Of a DNA stretch of 16,537 nt, positions 1 through 6,410 are shown piece by piece. A program made the translations under genes and the position numbers. Each line of letters starts with the position of its first letter. The first letter of the stretch is position 1. The stretch comes from Tannerellaceae bacterium (lineage in GTDB: Bacteria > Bacteroidota > Bacteroidia > Bacteroidales > Tannerellaceae), in contig JAITAD010000032.1 of NCBI GenBank assembly GCA_031284275.1, positions 1 through 16,537 on the forward strand, written 5' to 3'. The notes under the pieces were generated by a model, which saw nothing but the letters and a program-made list of their open reading frames with translations, did not search any database and was not told the DNA's origin.

Positions 1-143
1 TCGGCGATGTCAAGGTCGGCCACAGCCTTCTCCGCACCGCTGATACTCGGCGTCCGCACAAGCTTGCGGGCAAACTCCACCATGTCGGGGTAAAACTCCC
101 CCGCAAGCCGCTGCAAATCCCCCACCGTCACTGTATTACCCAT
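1..143 (-). CDS. M20-family metallopeptidase, N-terminal fragment (gene runs off the left edge)
   Basis: Only the first 47 codons are in the window. They are read from an ATG at 143 leftward and stay open to the edge. The visible protein contains the segment FARKLVRTPSISGAEKAVAD at about residues 23-42. A hydrophobic helix followed by an R-x-PS-x-SG-x-E motif is typical of the N-terminus of M20 peptidases and deacylases (ArgE, DapE and YgeY-like hydrolases). These cytoplasmic enzymes use two metal ions to cleave peptides or acyl-amino acids. The metal ligands lie downstream and cannot be seen, so the substrate is unknown. The gene has its own -7 box (179-186) just beyond the terminator of the lipoprotein operon, so it is probably transcribed separately from susCD. 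The family call is fairly good; the exact subfamily is not resolved. Confidence 0.68.
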   Translation of the reverse strand, partial: MGNTVTVGDLQRLAGEFYPDMVEFARKLVRTPSISGAEKAVADLDIA

Positions 144-178
144 GAAATATTTCCTTTCTGTTCGGTTTCCTTGCCTCG

Positions 179-186
179 CAAAGGTA
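179..186 (-). promoter_or_regulatory. Predicted -7 box for the M20 peptidase gene
   Basis: The minus strand reads TACCTTTG followed by CGAGG, an exact match to the Bacteroidetes -7 consensus TAnnTTTG. It lies about 36 nt before the ATG at 143. No good TTTG -33 box is found at the usual 19-21 nt spacing, because that position falls inside the preceding terminator stem. The box overlaps the end of the terminator's U-tract. Confidence 0.5.
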
Positions 187-228
187 AAAAAAACACCAAA
201 CGCCGCTCGGAATAGCGGCGTTTGGTGT
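186..228 (-). terminator. Intrinsic terminator of the susCD-lipoprotein operon
   Basis: A perfect 15-bp inverted repeat (193-207 with 214-228) encloses a 6-nt loop. On the minus strand it is followed directly by an 8-nt T run (193-186). It begins 22 nt after the stop codon of the PKD lipoprotein gene. The plus strand lacks an equally good T-tract after the stem, so it should work mainly on minus-strand transcripts. This is a classical Rho-independent terminator ending the three-gene operon. Confidence 0.9.
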
Positions 229-249
229 AAAAGCAATGGTCGGAAAACC

Positions 250-1203
250 TCACTCCTGCGGAGGAAGGTTCAGTTCTTCACGAATGAAGACGTAGACCCA
301 GTCGAAATCCTCACCCTGTTGCGTACGCAGGGCAAGGACTTCGTCGGTCTGATAGATGATTTCATAGACGTCGTTACAAACATAGTAACCCAAGACAGCG
401 CCTTCGCCTTCGGGAAGGGACAAGATAGGGTTTCCATCCTCCTGTTCGTTGATGGAGAAACTGTATTGCCCACCTATGTAACTAAACTCACCTTCATCGG
501 CACTGATAGCGGTATAGTCCGTCCATGAATCGGTGCAGGCAGAACGCCCATTTCCCTTCCCATCTGTCTCGATGAGCAGCTTCATGCCGGAAAGCTTGAA
601 AGTGAGACGGAAATTGTAATGGTGATTGGGAGCAGAGGCCTTGTCGTTCGGCCCGGCGCTCCACCACCCCTGATAGCCGCCGTCGAAGGCGCCAAGCCCG
701 ATATGCCCGCCGACGGCCTTACCCGTAGCAGCGGCCACCTCAGCCGCATACCGGTTCCAACGGTCGAAGACCCATGTCCGCCCATCAGAAGCTTCCATAC
801 CGCCCGTCAGCATGAGGTATACCGGCGAGGAGGTAAGCGTATAGTCGTCATCCGCAAGCTCAATAATCTCTTGCTTGGTGACGGCATTACCGTCGGCCGT
901 GTAAACCATCATTTGTACCCTGTATGTCCCATGTTCGGGGTAGATACCCTCAGCCTTTTCGCCTTTGGCTGTCTGCCCGTTACCCAAATCCCAAAAAACG
1001 GAATAAGGCACGGTGACATCCTTGACCTCTAAACTGAACAGTATCTTGTTCGAACTGACGTCGGATACCTTTTTGACGATAGACACCTGTTCCGGCGAAA
1101 GGCCGTCGGGAGTTCCTCCCGTCCGTTGGTCAGGCTCGGAAGGGCTACAGGCACCGAGAAGGGCGACAAGGGCGAGGAAGCCGTATGTTGTCTTGCTTTT
1201 CAT
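250..1203 (-). CDS. PKD-domain surface lipoprotein, third gene of the SusCD operon
   Basis: This is a 317-residue predicted lipoprotein. Its N-terminus has two lysines, a hydrophobic stretch and a lipobox LGAC with the acylated cysteine at residue 19. An acidic SPSEPD segment follows, which could act as a surface-export signal of the kind known in Bacteroidetes. Residues about 39-118 look like a PKD domain (WDLGNGQT, then YPEHGTYRV), an Ig-like fold used in carbohydrate or protein binding. The remaining ~200 residues are rich in W, G and Y and look like a beta-rich binding domain (for example WVFDRW and GGYQGWWSAG) that I cannot assign to a named family. It follows the SusD gene by 16 nt and precedes a strong terminator, so it occupies the SusE/SusF position. 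It probably helps to capture the ligand at the cell surface. It could instead be a structural accessory. No catalytic motif is seen. Confidence 0.78.
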   Translation of the reverse strand: MKSKTTYGFLALVALLGACSPSEPDQRTGGTPDGLSPEQVSIVKKVSDVSSNKILFSLEVKDVTVPYSVFWDLGNGQTAKGEKAEGIYPEHGTYRVQMMVYTADGNAVTKQEIIELADDDYTLTSSPVYLMLTGGMEASDGRTWVFDRWNRYAAEVAAATGKAVGGHIGLGAFDGGYQGWWSAGPNDKASAPNHHYNFRLTFKLSGMKLLIETDGKGNGRSACTDSWTDYTAISADEGEFSYIGGQYSFSINEQEDGNPILSLPEGEGAVLGYYVCNDVYEIIYQTDEVLALRTQQGEDFDWVYVFIREELNLPPQE

Positions 1204-1219
1204 GATTATGCGTGTTGGA

Positions 1220-2758
1220 TTACTGTTCGTTTTGTTTCAGCTCGAAATCAGTACCTTTCGTCTTATCGATTTCGCTTTGAGGAATAGGGAGATACTTCTT
1301 TTTCTCGGTGAAGGTGCGGGAAGAGTTATGGTCGACGTCATTCTCCGTCAAGACCGTCGTAGCATCGCCCCAACGGATGATATCCCAGAAGCGCATCCCC
1401 TCGCCGAGAAACTCGCGGCGGCGTTCGAGCTTGATGTTCTCCGTCGTTGCCGGCAGCGCCGGCGCATTGGCGCCGAAAGCGCGTTCCCTGACGGCGGCAA
1501 ACTGAGCATCGGCCGATACACCGAGCGCCTCGCTTTGGCCGTGCATCTTGACGAGTTCCACGTAGTTGAGCAACGTCTCGGCATAGCGGAAGATACGGAG
1601 GTTGTTGGCGTAGTTCAGGTCCTGGTCACCCGGCGGAGGGTTGTAACCGTCTCGCGGAGCATATTTGCGCAGGAAATAGCCGGTATTTTGGAATCTGGGG
1701 GCATAAGATCCTTCCGGCCAGAAATTGATGGAGGCGTCACGGCGAAGGTCGCCGGACTCGTACATGGCATAAGCCTGTTCACGAACAGGGGCAAAAGCCC
1801 ACCCGCCTTTGAACACGCCGGCAGGGTCTTTCAACTCACTCGGGCCGATGAATGCCGGCAAGTTCGTGCCATAACCCTGCCAAGCCTCGCTCCATGTCTT
1901 GCCTTCGGGGAGTTGGTTGGTTTCAAAGATATTCTCATCGCAGAACTCCGCATCATCTTCCCAGAGCTTGTCGAAGTCGGGGTAAAGCGTGTAGGAACCG
2001 TCGGCGATGATGGCTGCCATATCTCCGGTAATCTCGGCATAACGGGACTCATCCTTTTGGTAGAGCACGACACGTGCTTTGAGCATCAAGGCTGCGGCCA
2101 GAGAAGCACGCCCCACGTCGGCGCCCGTAGCGCGCATGGGAAGGACGTCCTCTTTGCCGGCTTCGGCCAAGTCCTCCATGATAAAACCGTATATCTCGTC
2201 CGCCGTGTATTGCGGAGCGAGGGAAGGGGCATCTGCGAGGATGCCGGTGAAATAAGGGACGTTACCGTAAAGCTTCCAGAGGATATGCGTATAGTAGGCG
2301 CGGAGGAAGAAGGCCTCGGCACGGAACTTCGCCAATTTTTCCTCTGATACGCCCACCGTGTTCTCTCCGGCAATCAGTACGTAGTTACAACGTGCTATCC
2401 CGCTGTAACAAACGTTCCACAAGCCGGCCACAGTAGTCGTCGGCGTAGAGGTGAACTGCGAAAGGTAGTAGAGAGAGAGTTGGTCGTCGGCAGAACCTCC
2501 GCCCTTATAGATGTCGTCCGAACGGAAATCTGACATCAGGGGAAGAGAGTTATAATTGTTATCGGCATAGCTGTCGAAGAGAAGCGGTTGGTAAGCAGAA
2601 GTAAGAAAGGAGAGCATACCCGCCTCGGAGGCCGACTCGCCCGTAGCGCGCTGTTCGGCGGAAGAAGAGGTCAGGAAGTCTTCGCCGCAGCCGGTGACCG
2701 TCAGCCCCATGAGGCACACGCTGAGCAGGAGCAGGGATTTATTTTTCATGTCTGTCAT
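1220..2758 (-). CDS. SusD/RagB-family outer-membrane substrate-binding lipoprotein
   Basis: The 512-residue protein matches the usual SusD length. It is an extracellular lipid-anchored lid that binds ligand and delivers it to the SusC channel. Seen directly: a signal peptide with lipobox VTGC (cysteine 24), followed by acidic residues GEDF that suit surface export. Also seen are the C-terminal hallmark RRREFLGEGMRFWDIIRWG and the typical closing region LPIPQSEID followed by a QN near the last residues. The gene starts 14 nt after the susC stop, so the two are co-transcribed. An alternative in-frame start at 2749 (MKNKSLLL) gives a more standard signal peptide, and no ribosome binding site decides between them. 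The ligand cannot be predicted. The family call is very secure. Confidence 0.95.
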   Translation of the reverse strand: MTDMKNKSLLLLSVCLMGLTVTGCGEDFLTSSSAEQRATGESASEAGMLSFLTSAYQPLLFDSYADNNYNSLPLMSDFRSDDIYKGGGSADDQLSLYYLSQFTSTPTTTVAGLWNVCYSGIARCNYVLIAGENTVGVSEEKLAKFRAEAFFLRAYYTHILWKLYGNVPYFTGILADAPSLAPQYTADEIYGFIMEDLAEAGKEDVLPMRATGADVGRASLAAALMLKARVVLYQKDESRYAEITGDMAAIIADGSYTLYPDFDKLWEDDAEFCDENIFETNQLPEGKTWSEAWQGYGTNLPAFIGPSELKDPAGVFKGGWAFAPVREQAYAMYESGDLRRDASINFWPEGSYAPRFQNTGYFLRKYAPRDGYNPPPGDQDLNYANNLRIFRYAETLLNYVELVKMHGQSEALGVSADAQFAAVRERAFGANAPALPATTENIKLERRREFLGEGMRFWDIIRWGDATTVLTENDVDHNSSRTFTEKKKYLPIPQSEIDKTKGTDFELKQNEQ

Positions 2759-2772
2759 TGTTTAGCGTTGAT

Positions 2773-5700
2773 TTAGAAAGTGATATTTACACCCGCCGAG
2801 ATGGTGCGAGATTGTGGATAGACGCCGCGGTCTACGCCGATACGGTCATAGTCGCCGGTAGCTACTTCGGGGTCGAAACCGTCGTAACCGGTGAAGGTCA
2901 GCAGGTTTTCGGCGGCAACGAAGAGGCGCAGACGCTGCACGGAAGCCTTGCGTGTCAGTTGTGCCGGTAACGTATAACCCAACTGTACGCTTTTGAGGCG
3001 AACATAGGAGCCATCCTTGATGTAAAGGTCGGAGGATACCCAATTGCCGTTGGGGTTGGAACGTGTCATGCGCGGCAAGCGGTCGGATGTTCCTTCGCCG
3101 TGCCAACGGTCGAGTATCCACGTGGGACGGTTCATGTCGCGTATGTCGCCGCGTTGGGCGAAGTCAAAAATATCGTTACCTGCCGTTCCTTGGAAGAAGA
3201 GGCTGGCATCGAAACCTCGCCAGTCGCCGCTCAGCGTCAGCCCGAAGGTGACGTCCGGCATCCCCTTTCCTATCTTGGTACGGTCTTCGTCATCGATGAT
3301 GCCGTTCCCGTCAATGTCCACGAAACGTACATCACCCGGCAAGGCTTTGGGTTGCATCTTCTCACCTTTGGCGTTCACGTAAGCATCCACTTCAGCCTGA
3401 TTCTGGAAGATACCGTCCGTTATCCTCCCGTAGAAATAAGGCCATACCTCACCGTTTTTACCTTTGATGAACGCCCCTACACCCGAAGCTCCGGCATCTT
3501 CGTAGATCATCTCGCCGGAAGCGTTACCGAGTTTCACCAATTTGTTTTTCAGATAGGAGGCATTGGCATTGACGGCATAGTTGAAGTCGCTGACACTCCC
3601 TTTGTAGCCGAGTTCAAGTTCAACCCCACGGTTTTCCATGTCCCCAACGTTTCCCGTCGGCGCCCCTATCCCCACATAGTCGGGAATGGGAACGGCCATG
3701 AGCATGCCGTTGGTCGTTTTGACGAAGTAATCCAGCCCCAATGTCAGGGAGCTGTGGAAGAAACGGGCGTCTATCCCGATGTTGGTCTGTACCGATTCTT
3801 CCCATCTGAGGTCTGCGTTGGGCAGGGCGGCGAGGAAACTCCCGTCCTGCATCACGCCGCTTTTGCTGTCGTCGGCCACGTTGTATCCGCCGCCGAAGTA
3901 ATAGTTCTGCCCACCGTTGAGCAGGGCGGCATAACGCAGGTTACCGATGTTCTCGTTCCCGTTCTTCCCCCAACTGAAACGGACTTTGAGCACGTCGAAC
4001 CATTCCGGCCGTTCGATGTAAGGCTCGTTGAGTACGTTCCAACCGAGCGAAACGGCCGGAAAGACCGCCCATTTGTTACGCGGCCCGAAGCGTGACGAAC
4101 CGTCACGGCGAACCGTCGCTTCCACCATGTAACGTTCGGCGTAGTTGTAGTCTACCCGCCCGAAATAGGAAGCCAGCGATGTATGATCGACGGCGGCGAG
4201 GTCGAGGTCAATATCATTGAGGCCACCGTAGAGCCGTTCCTTGTCGCGGTCGGCTATGGCAGAGTTGATGTTAGCCTTGATGGGGTCTTCTTCCGGCAGG
4301 TCGTAGTCCGTACCCCCGATTTGACGAAGGGTATAACGCTGTGCCGACTGTCCGGCGACGACACTGACGTTGTGACCGCCTTCAAAAGCTTTCGTCCATG
4401 TCAGCACGTTTTCCGCCTGCCATTTGTAACCTCTGTTCATCTCTCCCCATACCGAACTTTGGTCCATGTTTTTGCCCTGTGTGGCCAAAAAGTAAGGGAA
4501 CTCGTAGCCGTCCTTTCCCCAGAAAGCCAAGTCGGTACCGTAGCTGCTCTTAAAGGTCAGCCCCGGCAACAAGTCTATCTCGCCCCAGAACGTCGCCACG
4601 AACTTGTCGGTATTGTCCTTTTCCGAACGCCGTTGGTGCAGCATCGCCACAGGGTTGGCTATCTCCTGAAAACCGCCGGGAGGTATCGTGAAAACCCTGC
4701 CATCGGCATCACGGACGGCCGCCGGATGGTCTTGCAGTATCTGTTCCACCTCGTTTTCACCGGCATATACCGGCAAGGTCGGGTCGAAAGACAAGGCGCT
4801 GCCGAGAATAGAACCGTATTCCGAGTTCGTTTCGATACCCGTCGATACGGTACGCGTGTAACCGGCATTGACACCCACCCGCAAGCGATTGAGAAACGAA
4901 CGTCCCGACTCTTCAAACACCGTATAGACCGAGTTCGTGCGCAGGCTCCAACGGTCGTAATTCGACTTCCCCGTATTTCCGCCTACGATACCGTCCTGCC
5001 CGAAGTATCCGAACGACAGGAAGTACTGTATCTTCTCCGCTCCGCCGGCCACGCTCACCTGATGATTCACTACGGGAGCGTTGTAATAGAACGTCTCATC
5101 CTGCCAATCCGTCCCCGTTCCTGCGGAGGCGATATCTGCTGCGCCGTACTTGGGACGATCGCCGTCGTTGATAAAACTCTCGTTCATCAACACCATATAA
5201 TCCGTTGCGTTCAGCATCGCCTTCTTTTTCCAAGGGTTCTGCCAGCCGTAACTGAAATTGTAGTTCACCGAAGCCTTGCCGCCCTTCTCGCCCATCTTGG
5301 TGGTGACGAGGATAACCCCGTTGGCGGCACGGGCGCCGTAGATGGCGGCGCCGGCAGCGTCTTTCAGGATTTCAATAGACTGGATATCTTCGGGGTTGAG
5401 GTAGTTGATACCTCCGTCCACCGGCATACCGTCCACGATAAAGAGAGGTTCGCTGTTATTGACCGTCCCGATACCGCGTATGCGTATCTTGGAATCAGCC
5501 CCCGGCTGGCCGGAGCTTTGGGTGATTTGCACACCAGAGACCTTGCCTTTGAGGACGTCTTCCACACGTGACGACTTCACCAGATTCAACTCGTCCGACG
5601 ATACCCTGCTGATGGAAGCCGTCACGACGCTTTTCTTCTGCACGCCGTAACCTACCACGACTACTTCATCCAACAACTGGTCGTCTACCTTCATCAACAC

Positions 5701-5991
5701 GTCGATAACCCCGCCCGATCCGGCTGCGATCTCCTGCGACCGATAGCTCACGAACGAGAATACCAACGTCGCCCCCGATTCCACCGAAAGGGCATACTTG
5801 CCGTTGTCATCGGTAATTAACCCGTTACTCGTGCCTTTCTCCAACACGGTAACCCCCCACATCGCTTCGCCTGTAGCACCGTCCGTCACCGTTCCGCTCA
5901 CCGAAACTTTCTGCCCGAACGCCGTCGCAAGACAGAGGCAAGCCGAGAGCGCCAAACTCCCTCTCAAAACCCATCGTTCTTTCATAGACAT
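2773..5991 (-). CDS. SusC/RagA-family TonB-dependent outer-membrane receptor
   Basis: This 1072-residue protein has the full architecture of SusC transporters. It has a signal peptide (about 1-26, ending near ATAFG) and a carboxypeptidase-regulatory-like N-terminal domain (about 29-105). A TonB-box-like segment DEVVVVGYG (108-116) comes next. A plug domain follows (about 120-235, with KIRIRGIGTVN, FIVDGMPVDGG and SIEILKDAAGAAIYGARAANG), then a long beta-barrel ending in the terminal phenylalanine of SAGVNITF. It should import a large ligand across the outer membrane using TonB-ExbBD energy, with the adjacent SusD protein as lid. There is no extra N-terminal STN domain, so sigma/anti-sigma signalling through this receptor is unlikely. 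The second ATG at 5985 has a better-spaced AAAGG upstream than the first, so the true start may be two codons later. The long leader contains the paired dyad sites described separately. Confidence 0.96.
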   Translation of the reverse strand: MSMKERWVLRGSLALSACLCLATAFGQKVSVSGTVTDGATGEAMWGVTVLEKGTSNGLITDDNGKYALSVESGATLVFSFVSYRSQEIAAGSGGVIDVLMKVDDQLLDEVVVVGYGVQKKSVVTASISRVSSDELNLVKSSRVEDVLKGKVSGVQITQSSGQPGADSKIRIRGIGTVNNSEPLFIVDGMPVDGGINYLNPEDIQSIEILKDAAGAAIYGARAANGVILVTTKMGEKGGKASVNYNFSYGWQNPWKKKAMLNATDYMVLMNESFINDGDRPKYGAADIASAGTGTDWQDETFYYNAPVVNHQVSVAGGAEKIQYFLSFGYFGQDGIVGGNTGKSNYDRWSLRTNSVYTVFEESGRSFLNRLRVGVNAGYTRTVSTGIETNSEYGSILGSALSFDPTLPVYAGENEVEQILQDHPAAVRDADGRVFTIPPGGFQEIANPVAMLHQRRSEKDNTDKFVATFWGEIDLLPGLTFKSSYGTDLAFWGKDGYEFPYFLATQGKNMDQSSVWGEMNRGYKWQAENVLTWTKAFEGGHNVSVVAGQSAQRYTLRQIGGTDYDLPEEDPIKANINSAIADRDKERLYGGLNDIDLDLAAVDHTSLASYFGRVDYNYAERYMVEATVRRDGSSRFGPRNKWAVFPAVSLGWNVLNEPYIERPEWFDVLKVRFSWGKNGNENIGNLRYAALLNGGQNYYFGGGYNVADDSKSGVMQDGSFLAALPNADLRWEESVQTNIGIDARFFHSSLTLGLDYFVKTTNGMLMAVPIPDYVGIGAPTGNVGDMENRGVELELGYKGSVSDFNYAVNANASYLKNKLVKLGNASGEMIYEDAGASGVGAFIKGKNGEVWPYFYGRITDGIFQNQAEVDAYVNAKGEKMQPKALPGDVRFVDIDGNGIIDDEDRTKIGKGMPDVTFGLTLSGDWRGFDASLFFQGTAGNDIFDFAQRGDIRDMNRPTWILDRWHGEGTSDRLPRMTRSNPNGNWVSSDLYIKDGSYVRLKSVQLGYTLPAQLTRKASVQRLRLFVAAENLLTFTGYDGFDPEVATGDYDRIGVDRGVYPQSRTISAGVNITF

Positions 5992-6045
5992 CCTTTCTTC
6001 TTTTTTAGATTTAATCAGTTAAACCGTTAATACACAGTGAACTTT

Positions 6046-6070
6046 ACCGTAGTTCGTATAGAACTGCGGT
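6046..6070. repeat. Dyad site 1, susC-proximal, inverted copy of site 2
   Basis: The core AGTTCGTATAGAACT (6051-6065) consists of 5-bp arms AGTTC/GAACT around an asymmetric 5-bp spacer GTATA. Flanks ACCGT and GCGGT extend the dyad to 10 bp per arm with one imperfect pair. The 15-bp core is the exact reverse complement of the core at 6232-6246. A tail GATAACTCTC follows at 6071-6080 and recurs after site 2 in the same direction. This is a candidate recombinase crossover site, operator or RNA hairpin. Confidence 0.8.
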
Positions 6071-6226
6071 GATAACTCTCTTCTTTTTTGTAGGTACGAC
6101 TGAGATTTCCCCACAAGTATAACCTAACTCCTCCCCCTTTTTTCGCTCTTCTCCGCATAATAATACTCTTCGGTTAACATCCTGTTCCTCAAAACCTTTC
6201 TTCCACCCTCTCGCCACCGTGCCACC

Positions 6227-6251
6227 ACCATAGTTCTATACGAACTATGGT
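6227..6251. repeat. Dyad site 2, susC-distal, inverted copy of site 1
   Basis: The core AGTTCTATACGAACT (6232-6246) has arms AGTTC/GAACT around the spacer TATAC, which is the reverse complement of the site 1 spacer. The flanks ACCAT and ATGGT make a perfect 10-bp dyad, 11 bp with one further pair. At the fourth arm position A-T here replaces G-C in site 1, so the symmetry has been kept while the sequence changed. The tail GATAACTCTC follows at 6252-6261. Confidence 0.8.
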
Positions 6252-6286
6252 GATAACTCTCCTGCTTCCTCTTCCAATAACCATCG

Positions 6287-6294
6287 CAAAGGTA
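6287..6294 (-). promoter_or_regulatory. Predicted -7 box of the susC operon
   Basis: The minus strand reads TACCTTTG then CGATGG, an exact TAnnTTTG match with the same TTTGCGA continuation seen ahead of trpS, rnpB and the M20 gene. No clear TTTG -33 box is visible. It lies upstream of both dyad sites relative to susC, that is outside the 166-bp segment they enclose. Transcripts starting here would read through both sites. Confidence 0.5.
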
Positions 6295-6375
6295 ATGTTT
6301 CCTAAATAACAGTCTTTCTTTGTCGCCATTTTCTTCTTCTCCTGTCAAGAAGGCGGTCGGTTTGCGCAAAAGTCC

Positions 6376-6383
6376 TACTTTCG
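6376..6383 (+). promoter_or_regulatory. Possible -7 box of parC
   Basis: TACTTTCG followed by CGGCAG differs from TAnnTTTG at one position and lies 27 nt before the parC ATG. A TTTG at 6361 is only 11 nt upstream, too close for a normal -33 box. Weak but plausible by analogy with the other boxes in this window. Confidence 0.33.
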
Positions 6384-6410
6384 CGGCAGTAAATACAAGG
6401 CTTCACGCAA

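Larger units (their letters stand above)
5992..6410. other. 419-bp divergent regulatory region between susC and parC
   Basis: No convincing gene lies here. The region holds a predicted minus-strand -7 box (6287-6294), two related dyad sites (6046-6070 and 6227-6251) and the upstream region of parC. If transcription of susC starts near 6280, the messenger has a leader of almost 300 nt containing both dyads. Between the sites the DNA is strand-biased: pyrimidine-rich on plus and purine-rich on minus. An 81-codon minus-strand open frame (6124-6369) covers the same DNA but resembles no protein I know. Confidence 0.75.

Noticed and set aside
1013..2347. 444-codon plus-strand open frame
   Set aside because: It lies antisense to the well-supported SusD gene. 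Its product has no recognisable motifs, and long antisense frames are expected in GC-rich coding DNA.
4183..5571. 462-codon plus-strand open frame
   Set aside because: It is antisense to the SusC gene, whose plug and barrel motifs are unmistakable. No domain is seen in the antisense product.
6201..6232. G-rich minus-strand stretch as a G-quadruplex
   Set aside because: The G runs are mostly two long, so only a weak two-tier structure is possible, and nothing else supports it.
6124..6369. 81-codon minus-strand frame in the susC leader as a leader peptide gene
   Set aside because: It spans the predicted -7 box and site 2, has a biased K/R/E composition and no clear ribosome binding site. I treat it as chance.
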